Positions 47,726 to 56,625 of a DNA stretch of 64,000 nt are shown here, in pieces. Numbering within the stretch: position 1 is the first letter of the stretch; every line of letters begins with the position of its first letter. The DNA comes from Nesterenkonia cremea (GTDB taxonomy: Bacteria > Actinomycetota > Actinomycetes > Actinomycetales > Micrococcaceae): NCBI RefSeq assembly GCF_014642675.1, contig NZ_BMIS01000001.1, forward strand, positions 434,001 to 498,000, in the 5' to 3' direction. The position numbers and the translations under genes are program-made. Under the pieces are notes generated by a model. That model did no database searches, was not told where the DNA came from, and was given only the letters and a program-made list of their open reading frames with translations.

Positions 47726-50700
47726 TCAGGCATCGATGTGCCGGGACGGTGCCCCCTCGGAGAGGTAGGTCTGCACGTAGCGCGGTCTGCGGCCCTGGCG
47801 CATGAGCTTGCCGCGACCCGGGCCCATGAGCTCAGGCCGGACGCGGCCCACCACGGGCCCTTCAGAGGGATCGCCGGAGAGCATCAGCGAGGGCGCGCCC
47901 ACCGCACGCACCGCCTCGGAGAGCGGGTCATGCATGATCCCGGAGTACCGGCGGGCCAGCACCACGTGGAACTTGATGTCCGGGGCGCTGGGCACATGCT
48001 GCATCAGCGGCTCCAGCGGGCGCGGCATCGCGGCGTTGAGGATGTCGTAGTCATCGACGATCAGGAAGGTGTGGGGCTCCTCGGCCAGGTCCTCGGCCGA
48101 CATGGTCCGCCGCTCGGCCAATCGTGCCGCCAGCCCGCCGCGGATGCGCTCGTACATCTCCTGGTTGTTCGCATAGCCGCCCACGAACTCTTCCGGGGCC
48201 ACATCGGCCAGCAGCCGGCGCGGGTCGAAGATCGCCAGCTTCATATCCGCCGGATCGTACTGCTGCATCAGCTGGACCACGATCGACTCCAGCACCGAGG
48301 TGCGTCCGGTCTGGGTGTCGCCGTAGATGATCAGGCCCTGGTCGCGGCCGGTGAGCGCCAGCTCCTCGGGCCGCAGGTCGCCGTCGCGCAGTCCCAGGGA
48401 GACCGTGCCGGGCTTCTTCGGCACCTCCATCGCAGTGTGCTCCACCAGCTGGGGCAACACGCGGACCTGCCGGACCGGGGTCTCGCCGAAGTCCAGGCTG
48501 TTGACCAGCGTGGTCTGCTCGGCGGCGGTGCCCATGGCGTCCTGCTCCAGGCTGGGCAGCGCGAAGTGCCCGATCAGCTTGTCCTGAGTCAGCGCGCGCC
48601 CGGGCCGGTCGCCGGTGATCTGCTCGGCCTTCTTGCGGTCGATCTGCGAGTCGCGCGGCTCGTTGAGCGCGAACTCGATGGAGTTGCCGAAGGCGGCCTG
48701 CTCATCGGCGCGCAGATCTCCGGGACGGTTCACGGTGACGATCACATGCACGCCCATGGCGGCGCCGCGGCTGAGGATGTCCTTCATCCCGGCCTCCAGC
48801 GGTTCGCGCTCATCGCGGGTGCGGATGAACCCGTCCACCAGCAGCACCACGTCGCAGCCCAGATCCGTGGTGATCTCCTCGGTGCCGCGCGCCCGGCGCA
48901 CCTCGGCGAAGCTGTCCCAGCCGTGCCGGGCCATGAGCGCCTCGCGCTCATCGAGCATCTGCTGGATCTCCTCCACGGTCCGCCGCGCCTTCTCGGCCTC
49001 CTTGCGGCTCGCGACGCCGCCCACATGTGGCAGGTTCTCCAGCGGCTTCAGCGCGGAGCCGGTCAGGTCTATCCCGTAGATCGCCACCTCGGACGGCGTG
49101 CAGCAGAGCGCCAGTCCAGTACCGATGCTGCGCAGTGCGGTGGAGCGTCCGCTCTGCGGTCCGCCCTGCATGCTGATGTGGCCGCCTCGACTGGTCAGGT
49201 CCAGATGCCACGGGCCCTGCCACTGGTGGGCCGGGTCGTCCAGGACGCCGACCACCGGTCCCAGCGGACCCTTTCCGGGCAGCGCCGGGCCGCTCTCGCG
49301 CTGTTCGAGCTCATAGCCGACCTGGGCGAAGCTCATCCAGTCCGGCAACGGCGGCAGCCACACCGGGGAGACTGCACTGGGGATCGGGGCCATCTCGCCG
49401 ACCATCGTGTCCACCATCATCGGCTCGTCCAGCTCGGGCACTGGCGGGGCCGGATCGTTCTCCGGCTCCTTCTCAACACTTCCCGACGCCGGATCAGCAG
49501 CTCCCGACGCCGGCTCGGCAGCCTCACCAGAACCATCCTCAGACCCAGCGCCGTCCCCGACCAGGATCGACTTTCCGGACCCGGCGAACAGCCCGAAGGA
49601 CGCCACGCGGATCTGGTCGGCCTCCAGCTCCTCGGCCTCACCCTCGATGTCGTCGTCGGAGGGTGGCATGGGCCCGGAGACGTAGGAGGCGCGGAACTTC
49701 CTGAACACGGTGGTGTCCACCTTCAGGTAGCCCCAACCGGGCTGGGAGGGCAGGTTGAAGGCCTCGGGACGGTTGATCGCGGTCCGGGACTCCATCTCGG
49801 AGAAGGTGCGCAGCGCGATCCGGTAGGACAGGTGGTTCTCCAGCCCGCGCAGGGTACCGGCCTCCAGGCGCTGGGAGGAGAGCAGCAGGTGCACGCCCAG
49901 GGAGCGTCCGGTGCGGCCGATCTGCTGGAACAGATCGTTGAAGTCGTTATAGGCGGCCATGAGCTCACCGAACTCGTCGATGCACACGAACAGATGCGGC
50001 ATGGGTTCGCCCTCGATCTGCCCTGCCTTGTGCAGCCTGCGGTACTCGGTGATATTGGCCAGGTTCCCGGCCTCCTTCAGCCGCTCCTGGCGCCGCATCA
50101 GCTCACCCTGGAGGCTGTCGTGCATACGGGCCACCATGGCGGTGTCATCGGCCAGGTTGGTGATCACACCGGAGGTCTGCGGGGCGTCTTTGAAGGGCGC
50201 GAAGGTGGCGCCGCCCTTGAAGTCCACCAGGATGCAGGTCAGGTCCTCGGGGCTGTGCGTGGCCATCAGTGCGAGCACCAGGGTGCGCAGCAGCTCGGAC
50301 TTTCCGGAGCCGGTCGCACCCACGCAGAGCCCGTGGGGTCCCATACCGCCCTGGGCGGACTCCTTCAGGTCCAGGTGGACCGGGGCCTGATCGTCGTCCA
50401 CGCCCAGCGGGACCCGCAGGAAGTCGGCGGTGCCGCGCTTGCCCCACACCGAGGTCAGCTCCTTCTGGGTGAAGCCGGGGACGCCCCAGGAGGAGGAGAG
50501 GCTCTGGATACGCTTATGCTCCGAGTGCTCGTGGCTGTCGGCGGAGAGCCGCAGCGGGGCCAGCTGCCGGGCGATGGACTCGGCGTAGTCGGTGCTGACC
50601 GTATCCAACACGCCCTCGCGGAGTGCGCCCTGGTACCAGGCGCGGATGGACCCGTCCTCGGCCCGGACCCGCATGTCCACCCGCTCGGGCTCCAGCTCCT

Positions 50701-51739
50701 GGGAGGCCAGCAGGTGCATATGGGTGGTGTGCAGGCCGCCCAGATCCGCCGGGGCATCCTCCCACACCGAGTGCGCCTCGCGGCTGGGCTGGTCGCTGAT
50801 GATCAGCAGCCGGGAGTGGGCGTCGGCGGGGATCTTGGTATAGGACTGTTGGGATTCGATGACGGTCTGCATCCGCCGCTCCCGCTCCGGGGCCAGGGTC
50901 TGGACCAGGGAGGAGTAGGTGGTGAAGGTCAGCGGCGCGTCCTTGCCCTGGGCGTGGGGCAGCCACTTCACCCAGTCCCAGTCCTGCTGGTGGGCCCGAT
51001 CGGTCAGGACCACCACCATCAGGTCCTCGGGGGAGTGGGTGGTGCACAGCTGCAGCAACATGTTCCGCACGGTCAGCAGCTGGGACTCGCGGTCACCCAG
51101 GCAGCTGATCACTCCGGCGTTCCGCAGCGGCAGCAGGAAGGGCATGTTCGGGATGGAGCCGAAGCGCTCCTTGAGCAGATGCGCCTCATTGAGCATGAAG
51201 GCGTCTGGGGCCTCCACCTGGTCGGCGTCGCCCTGGATCCGGAAGTCGCTGATCGGCAGCGGGGCGGTGCCCACCCGCGGGGCGTAGGCGTCCTGGGACG
51301 CGCGCCGGCGTTCCCAGAGCCGCAGCGGGTCCATGATGATCCGGTGCAGCTGCTGGGCGTCGGGATAGGCGTGGTGGTGCTCGGCGCGCAGCCGCTCCTC
51401 ATCGGCCTCCATGGAGGTCCGCTGCCGCTTGAGGTAGTCCATGTACTGCTTGCGCTGGTTCTGCCGGTTCCGCGCGGACTTGCCGCGCTGGGAGACCATC
51501 ATCGCGATGCCGGCGATCACCGTGGTGACCATCATGATCGCCCCGATGCCGGCCATGGAGGAGCCGCGGAACATGGTCATCACCGTGACCGAGGCGGCCG
51601 CGCCCAGCATGGGGATCAGCATGATCACGTTCATGCCGGTGTTCCCGGAGAGGGCGGGCGGCTCGGCCACCGTATGCTCCGGAGGCATATTCGGCGGGGT
51701 GGTGCTGCGGGCCGGGCGGTGGATGACCTGTCTGGTCAC
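47726..51739 (-). CDS. eccC: type VII secretion ATPase EccC (FtsK/SpoIIIE)
   Basis: Motor of the ESX-type secretion machine, 1337 aa starting at GTG 51739, which overlaps the upstream stop (GTGA). Two N-terminal membrane helices (VIMLIPMLGAAASVTVMTMF, IGAIMMVTTVIAGIAMMV) precede three ATPase domains. Domain 1 has the best motifs: GATGSGKSELLR near residue 472, Walker B-like CILVDFKGGATF and LFVCIDEFGELM. Domains 2 and 3 have altered P-loops: GGPQSGRSTALR near 860 and GDTQTGRTSVLE near 1141. An acidic Asp/Glu/Ser/Ala linker (about residues 715-770) joins domain 1 to 2. In other EccC proteins the third domain reads the C-terminus of WXG100 substrates. Confidence 0.95.
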   Translation of the reverse strand: MTRQVIHRPARSTTPPNMPPEHTVAEPPALSGNTGMNVIMLIPMLGAAASVTVMTMFRGSSMAGIGAIMMVTTVIAGIAMMVSQRGKSARNRQNQRKQYMDYLKRQRTSMEADEERLRAEHHHAYPDAQQLHRIIMDPLRLWERRRASQDAYAPRVGTAPLPISDFRIQGDADQVEAPDAFMLNEAHLLKERFGSIPNMPFLLPLRNAGVISCLGDRESQLLTVRNMLLQLCTTHSPEDLMVVVLTDRAHQQDWDWVKWLPHAQGKDAPLTFTTYSSLVQTLAPERERRMQTVIESQQSYTKIPADAHSRLLIISDQPSREAHSVWEDAPADLGGLHTTHMHLLASQELEPERVDMRVRAEDGSIRAWYQGALREGVLDTVSTDYAESIARQLAPLRLSADSHEHSEHKRIQSLSSSWGVPGFTQKELTSVWGKRGTADFLRVPLGVDDDQAPVHLDLKESAQGGMGPHGLCVGATGSGKSELLRTLVLALMATHSPEDLTCILVDFKGGATFAPFKDAPQTSGVITNLADDTAMVARMHDSLQGELMRRQERLKEAGNLANITEYRRLHKAGQIEGEPMPHLFVCIDEFGELMAAYNDFNDLFQQIGRTGRSLGVHLLLSSQRLEAGTLRGLENHLSYRIALRTFSEMESRTAINRPEAFNLPSQPGWGYLKVDTTVFRKFRASYVSGPMPPSDDDIEGEAEELEADQIRVASFGLFAGSGKSILVGDGAGSEDGSGEAAEPASGAADPASGSVEKEPENDPAPPVPELDEPMMVDTMVGEMAPIPSAVSPVWLPPLPDWMSFAQVGYELEQRESGPALPGKGPLGPVVGVLDDPAHQWQGPWHLDLTSRGGHISMQGGPQSGRSTALRSIGTGLALCCTPSEVAIYGIDLTGSALKPLENLPHVGGVASRKEAEKARRTVEEIQQMLDEREALMARHGWDSFAEVRRARGTEEITTDLGCDVVLLVDGFIRTRDEREPLEAGMKDILSRGAAMGVHVIVTVNRPGDLRADEQAAFGNSIEFALNEPRDSQIDRKKAEQITGDRPGRALTQDKLIGHFALPSLEQDAMGTAAEQTTLVNSLDFGETPVRQVRVLPQLVEHTAMEVPKKPGTVSLGLRDGDLRPEELALTGRDQGLIIYGDTQTGRTSVLESIVVQLMQQYDPADMKLAIFDPRRLLADVAPEEFVGGYANNQEMYERIRGGLAARLAERRTMSAEDLAEEPHTFLIVDDYDILNAAMPRPLEPLMQHVPSAPDIKFHVVLARRYSGIMHDPLSEAVRAVGAPSLMLSGDPSEGPVVGRVRPELMGPGRGKLMRQGRRPRYVQTYLSEGAPSRHIDA

Positions 51740-52680
51740 AGCACCGCCTCCGCGGCACGGCCGGTCAGTCTGAGCAGGGCGGTGCGGCTGCGGCGTCGCA
51801 GCTTCTCGGCCCGGCACTCACTGTCCAGGGCGGCCCGCGGATCCCAGGGCATGGTCACGGCATGACCGCCGAGCAGACGCCGCCGGGTGGAGTTTTTCGA
51901 CAGCAGCTTCAGCACCGGGGTGCGTGGCTGCAGATGATCGGCCAGATGTGCATCCGGCTCCTCCTGGGGCTCCTGACGTCCCGGTGCGGAGACTGAGATG
52001 ACGGTGTGGCAGTGCCCGGCGGCCTTGGCGGCGTTCGGGGTCATATATCCGCTGCCCAGATCGATCACGGTGAAGGGCACCGAACGCGACAGCGTCCCCA
52101 TCAGTCGGCGCCAGTGATCCTCCTTCAACCGCTGGTCAGGACCCAGGCTCAGGCAGCTGACTCCGCCCTGGTCCAGGCCCAGGATCTCCCGGGCGCGCTC
52201 GGGGTTGGAGTTGGGCGGCAGCTTCAGCAGCTGGGCGAGCACCTTGCCCAGGGAGCGCTCCTCAGCGCCCAGACGTTGGGCGGCGGTGGAGCGATGGGCT
52301 GCCAGGTCCAGGATCAGCACCGGCTCGGCGCGCACTGAGGAGAGCGCCTGGGCCAGCAGCGTGGCGGCCGTGGTGGTCCCGACGCCGCCGTGGAGCCCGT
52401 GCAGCCCCACCCGGCGTCCGCTCACGGCGGGTTTCCGGATGGTCTCCCAGTGGGTCTGCAGCTCCCGGGAGAGCTTGGATCCGCTGAGGAACTCGTAGAT
52501 CTCATGGGTCAGCCGCTGAGGAGACAGCGTGCGGTGCACCGGTGCCGCCGCCGGTGTCGGGGCGGGCTCCGGGGGCTGGGCAGGTGAGGGGTCGGCGTCG
52601 GGCGCTGTGTCTGTGGCGCTGCCGAAGCCCATCAGTGCGCGGGCGGAGCCGGAGGAGGGTGGCCTGTGCTGGTCAGTCAT
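51736..52680 (-). CDS. MinD-like protein of the type VII locus with a degenerate P-loop
   Basis: A 314 aa SIMIBI-fold protein from ATG 52680 (ATGA overlap with eccD). A Pro/Ala-rich N-terminus (SPAQPPEPAPTPAAAP) precedes the fold. The deviant Walker A expected as KGGVGKTT reads LHGGVGTTTAAT: both the signature lysine and the P-loop lysine are replaced, so ATP hydrolysis is doubtful. Later segments ILDLAAHRSTAAQRLGA and FTVIDLGSGYMTPNAAKAA keep the MinD order. It lies between eccD and eccC, and a second MinD protein with an intact P-loop is at 54327-56504. Confidence 0.8.
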   Translation of the reverse strand: MTDQHRPPSSGSARALMGFGSATDTAPDADPSPAQPPEPAPTPAAAPVHRTLSPQRLTHEIYEFLSGSKLSRELQTHWETIRKPAVSGRRVGLHGLHGGVGTTTAATLLAQALSSVRAEPVLILDLAAHRSTAAQRLGAEERSLGKVLAQLLKLPPNSNPERAREILGLDQGGVSCLSLGPDQRLKEDHWRRLMGTLSRSVPFTVIDLGSGYMTPNAAKAAGHCHTVISVSAPGRQEPQEEPDAHLADHLQPRTPVLKLLSKNSTRRRLLGGHAVTMPWDPRAALDSECRAEKLRRRSRTALLRLTGRAAEAVL

Positions 52681-53993
52681 CAGAAGGTGTCCAAGAGGTC
52701 GCCGTAGAGTCCGGTCATGCCCAGGGCCAGGGGCACGCTGGCCAGCGCGCAGAGCAGCTCCACGCGGCGCACCCAGATGCGGAACTGCGCACCCTGGGTG
52801 GCCTTCCAGCTCACAGAGGTCAGCAGCAGCACGACGCCGGCCAGTCCGACCAACGCTGCCAGGGCCCAGTGATGGTGGTCCCCGCTCAGCTCGGCGGAAG
52901 TGATGCCCAGCACTGCACCCACTGCGGCGAAGCTGATCGCCAGGCGTTCGGGCAGCATCGGCACGCTCTGGGCGCGCAGGGCCAGGGCCACGGTCAGCAC
53001 CAGGCACAGCGGGAAGGTCCAGATGCGCTGCTCGGTGTCATGGGCGAGCACCGCCGCACTGACGCCGATGGCCGGGGCCATGACCAGGTAGATTCCGGCC
53101 ACGCTGCCGTGGGCGCGCAGCAGGGCCTGGCCGGCCTCGGCCATGGAGATGCGCTCGCCGCTGCGCTTGGAGGTGTCCAGCGAGTCGATCCCGGAGAGCC
53201 CCACGGCCATCCGGGGCGCCGAACCCATCAGGTAGAGGGCCACCACTCCGATGATCCCCGCCGAGAGCATGGTGGAGACTCCGGAGGTGTGCAGCAGATG
53301 GATCGAGCCCAGCAGGGCCAGCAGCAGCGATCCGGTGACGATGTTCGGGCGGGCCAGGTGCCCGGCCACCGCCGCGCCGAGGAAGGCGGCGGCCAGTACG
53401 ACGCCGGCGATCAGCGAGCCCTCCCAGGCTCCAAGGGTGTCGAAGCTCAGGGCGCCGCCGATGATGACTGCGCTGCCCAGCAGGTACAGGGAGATGGTGG
53501 GGAAGGCCCGGCCCAGCATGATGCCGCCGGCGGCCAGCAGTGCGGCGGCCACACCCACGCCGATGGTCTCGTTGCGGGTCTCTGAGTGGTGGATGCTCAT
53601 CAGCCCGCCCACGGTCAGCAGCACGGCGGCGCAGAGGGCGGACACCCATCCGCGGTGGCGCTCCCAGGCCAACGGGTGGGAGTCGCGGTCCGAGGCCACC
53701 ACCGTGGTGACGTCGTAGACCTCTGGGGGAGGGGAGACGGCCTCGGTCTCCTGAAGGTAGAGCACGGAGCCGTCGCGCAGCTTGGCCTGGTGGGGCGAGG
53801 CGTCCATGTCCAGCTCTTTGCTGGACTCGGTGACCAGGGTGAAGCGGCGCTGGCTCTCAGCGGGGATCTCCAGCAGCTCCAGCACAGTGGGGAAGACGTC
53901 CACCAGGGGCGCGGCGGTGGGGACGCGCAGATCGGCCCGGCGATCCTCGGCGACCACACGGATATGTGACATGGAGACATGGATCTCGCTCAC
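52680..53993 (-). CDS. eccD: type VII secretion integral membrane protein EccD
   Basis: Core channel-associated membrane protein, 437 aa. The N-terminal ~95 residues form the YukD/ubiquitin-like cytoplasmic domain (IRVVAEDRRADLRVPTAAPL, VFPTVLELLEIP). About eleven membrane helices follow, from GWVSALCAAVLLTVGGLMS to LAALVGLAGVVLLLTSVSW, with HLARPNIVTGSLLLALLG in the middle. It overlaps both neighbours by a few bases, so it is translated together with the MinD-like and small membrane proteins. Confidence 0.92.
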   Translation of the reverse strand: MSEIHVSMSHIRVVAEDRRADLRVPTAAPLVDVFPTVLELLEIPAESQRRFTLVTESSKELDMDASPHQAKLRDGSVLYLQETEAVSPPPEVYDVTTVVASDRDSHPLAWERHRGWVSALCAAVLLTVGGLMSIHHSETRNETIGVGVAAALLAAGGIMLGRAFPTISLYLLGSAVIIGGALSFDTLGAWEGSLIAGVVLAAAFLGAAVAGHLARPNIVTGSLLLALLGSIHLLHTSGVSTMLSAGIIGVVALYLMGSAPRMAVGLSGIDSLDTSKRSGERISMAEAGQALLRAHGSVAGIYLVMAPAIGVSAAVLAHDTEQRIWTFPLCLVLTVALALRAQSVPMLPERLAISFAAVGAVLGITSAELSGDHHHWALAALVGLAGVVLLLTSVSWKATQGAQFRIWVRRVELLCALASVPLALGMTGLYGDLLDTF

Positions 53994-54337
53994 CGAAGGT
54001 CTCCTTCCGCAGCGGGTGCAGTGGTCAGGCGTGCGGGGGAGTGGGGCGCGGGGAGCGCAGCTGCGGCGCCGGCGTCGTCGTCCACCACGACGACGGCGGC
54101 AGGGTTCTCCCGCTGCTCGCGCTCCTGCTGGCGCTGTTCGAGCATGTTCATGATGAAGGAGGCTCCCACGCAGCCGGCGGCGATCAGCGCCGCGATCAGG
54201 ATGCTGAACATGAGCCGGACCGTATTGGTCCGGTGCATCTGCTCATGCGGGTTGGTCCCGTAGACGAAAGCATCGGTCAGGCGCTGCCGGCGGACCTTCT
54301 CCGACTCCAGGAGCCGTACATCATGTTCAAGCTCCAT
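53990..54337 (-). CDS. small single-pass membrane protein of the type VII operon
   Basis: About 115 aa. It has a charged cytoplasmic N-terminus (RLLESEKVRRQRLTDAFVYG, TNPHEQMHRTNTVRL), one membrane helix (MFSILIAALIAAGCVGASFI), then EQRQQEREQRE and an Ala/Asp-rich extracytoplasmic tail. Basic cytoplasmic segment plus single helix is the layout of the EccB N-terminus, but the large periplasmic EccB domain is missing. It could stand in for that anchor (inference). Start is GTG 54346 or ATG 54337. Confidence 0.72.
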   Translation of the reverse strand: MELEHDVRLLESEKVRRQRLTDAFVYGTNPHEQMHRTNTVRLMFSILIAALIAAGCVGASFIMNMLEQRQQEREQRENPAAVVVVDDDAGAAAALPAPHSPARLTTAPAAEGDLR

Positions 54338-56504
54338 GCCGTTCACCGTCCCGGCTGGGGTAGCCGTCCACGATGGCCGCGGCGATCTCGCGGTAGGCCT
54401 TCAGCGTGGCCGGCTTCAGCTGGTCGACCCGGACGCTGTCGCCGTCCGCCACGGCCGGGTCATGCGGGACCACGTAGAGCCCGCGGCAGAGGCCGGCGAG
54501 GATCTCGTTGATCTTCTCCGGGATGACCCGGTCGGAGACAGTGTCCTTATCGGTGATCACGATGATCGCCTCATCGGCCAGGTGGCTGTAGCCCTGGTCG
54601 TCCAGCCAGGTGAGCACGCGGCGGGCGCGCTCGGCTCCGGAGATGGCGTAGCCGGCGGCGATGACGATGTTGTCGGCGCGCTCCAGCACCGCCTCCATGG
54701 CCGGGTGAGAGACGCCGGTGCCGCAGTCTGTCAGGGTGACCGCGAAGTACTGGCTGAGCAGGTCCTGGACCCGGCGGTACTCCTGAGCGGTGAGCGAGTC
54801 GGAGAGCTCGGGGTCCTGCTCACCGGCCAGGACGTAGAGACGGTCGGAGATCTCCAGGTAGTTCTGCAGCCCGGTGAGGCTGTTGATCTGGTCTGCGTCG
54901 TTGACCACGTCGGCGATGGTCAGCCCGTTGCGGCTGTGCAGCTCGGCCTCGCCCAGGGCGCGCTCCACGAGGTCGCCGCTGTCCGGATTGGCGTCCACGG
55001 CGCAGACCATGTCACCGCGGTGCTCGGCCAGCGCGTGGCCCACACCCACAGTGGTGGAGGTCTTGCCGATCCCACCCTTCAGAGACAGGACAGCGGTGTT
55101 GTGGCTGCCGGTCAGACGCCGGCGGATGCGCTGGGCACGGGCCTGCTGCTCGCGCTCCTCGGCGGAGGGGCCGGCCTTGTTGAGCCCGAGGGTGAGCAGC
55201 TCCACGGTCTTGGCCCAGGTGCCCGGGTCGGGTTCGCGCTCCTGCTCCAGGAAGTTCTCCTGCTCGGCGCGCAGCCGGCGCTCGCGGCGGCTGGGCTCCA
55301 TGTCCAGCTCCGGTTCCTGGCCGTAGGCGTCCAGCGGCGGGCCGGCCACCGGCTGGACGGGAAGGGGCTCATCAGCGGCGGGGAAGGTGAAGTCGGCCGG
55401 CGGGAGGTTCCGGGCAGGGGTGGGGAAGGTGGATTCGGGGGCCGGTGCCTCGGGGGTTGGTGAGGTCTCCAGATCAGGGTCCGACGCCGCAGGCTGCGGT
55501 TCTGCAGCGCGGTGCGGGTCCTGCTCCGCAGCGGCAGCCGGCTCGGCAGGGGAGGGAGCGGCAGGTGCCTGCTCGCCGAGATTCTCCTGCGGCTGGGTGT
55601 GCTGCAGGTCTTCGGGAAGAGCAGTCTCTGCAGAGGCCGTCGGCGCAGCGGCCTCAGCGGGGGCCGGGTCTGCAGGGCTGTCCTGCTGCTCAGCCCGCGA
55701 CTGCTCTGCGGCAGGGGCCTGTTCGGAGGCAGAGCCCTGATCAGCCTCCGGAGTGTGTCCTGCTGCGAATGTCTGCTCAGTGTCAGCTGCCCGGGCAGGC
55801 GAAGGTGACGCAGCGGAAGCCTCCTGCTCAGCAGGCTGCTGTGCAGGGGTCTCCGAAGAGACCTGGTCAGCGCTCTGTGCGGCCTCAGATGGTTCGGGTT
55901 CCGCAGTGTCCTCAACCTCGGCGGGCTGGTCGGAGCTGGTGGGAAGGGCGGCCTCGGCGGAGAGCTGCTCCTCCGAATCGGCTGCGGCCGAGGCATGTTC
56001 CACCACCTGCGGCTCGTACTGCTCAGCGCCGTTCTGTTCAGCCGGGTGTTGATCAGCAGAGCGCCGCTCAGCCTCAGGCTGGGCAGGCTCGAACGGCGGA
56101 GGTGCCGGCGGAGCGGAAGGCTCCCGGTCGGCGTCGTGGGCCTGTTCCTGTGGTGCCCGGGCAGATGACGGCTGCTGGGCAGACTGCTGCGGCGCCGCGC
56201 TGTGCTGCGCGGGCCGCTGCGTCTGCTGGTGCTGACTCTGCTGCTGGGCCTGCTGATTGTGGGCAGGCTGCTGGTGGGTGCGCACCTCGCCGTTGGGCAT
56301 CACCGTGAAGAACGTGGACTCGCCGCTGGGGTCGTCGATGGCCTGGACCGATACAGACGTCCCGCTGCCATGGGCCTGATGGATCAGGATGTTCAGGCAG
56401 TATTCATAGGGGTCCGTGACGCCCTCAGGCATCTGGACAGTCTGGCCGTCGAGGGTCAGCACCCCATCTGCGGTGAACCTGACAGTCCGTTCGGCGACGC
56501 TCAC
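54327..56504 (-). CDS. MinD/ParA-like ATPase with long disordered N-terminus (EspI-like)
   Basis: About 725 aa from GTG 56504, 9 nt after a GAGAGG site. Residues 1-90 fold like a small beta domain (TVRFTADGVLTLDGQTVQMP, STFFTVMPNGEVRTH). About residues 90-460 are Gln/Pro/Ala/Glu-rich low-complexity sequence. The C-terminal MinD domain has an intact deviant Walker A, SLKGGIGKTSTTVG, plus CAVDANPDSGDLVER and TLTDCGTGVSHPAM. The build matches EspI of mycobacterial ESX-1, a Pro-rich MinD-like protein that responds to ATP level. The role here is inferred from that resemblance and location. Confidence 0.82.
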   Translation of the reverse strand: MSVAERTVRFTADGVLTLDGQTVQMPEGVTDPYEYCLNILIHQAHGSGTSVSVQAIDDPSGESTFFTVMPNGEVRTHQQPAHNQQAQQQSQHQQTQRPAQHSAAPQQSAQQPSSARAPQEQAHDADREPSAPPAPPPFEPAQPEAERRSADQHPAEQNGAEQYEPQVVEHASAAADSEEQLSAEAALPTSSDQPAEVEDTAEPEPSEAAQSADQVSSETPAQQPAEQEASAASPSPARAADTEQTFAAGHTPEADQGSASEQAPAAEQSRAEQQDSPADPAPAEAAAPTASAETALPEDLQHTQPQENLGEQAPAAPSPAEPAAAAEQDPHRAAEPQPAASDPDLETSPTPEAPAPESTFPTPARNLPPADFTFPAADEPLPVQPVAGPPLDAYGQEPELDMEPSRRERRLRAEQENFLEQEREPDPGTWAKTVELLTLGLNKAGPSAEEREQQARAQRIRRRLTGSHNTAVLSLKGGIGKTSTTVGVGHALAEHRGDMVCAVDANPDSGDLVERALGEAELHSRNGLTIADVVNDADQINSLTGLQNYLEISDRLYVLAGEQDPELSDSLTAQEYRRVQDLLSQYFAVTLTDCGTGVSHPAMEAVLERADNIVIAAGYAISGAERARRVLTWLDDQGYSHLADEAIIVITDKDTVSDRVIPEKINEILAGLCRGLYVVPHDPAVADGDSVRVDQLKPATLKAYREIAAAIVDGYPSRDGERHGA

Positions 56505-56625
56505 AAGCACGATCCTCTCAGGGCCCAGAGAGTGTCTGGGCCCACCCGTTCTCCAGAGTATTCCCGGGGCACCATTATGCCCGGGCACCACAAGACCTGA
56601 AGCGGCCTGCGGGATTCAGCGGGGA

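Noticed and set aside
47738..51865. A 1375-codon open frame on the plus strand opposite eccC
   Set aside because: It is the mirror of the eccC frame caused by high-GC codon bias. Its translation is low in complexity with no domain, while the minus-strand frame has three ATPase domains.
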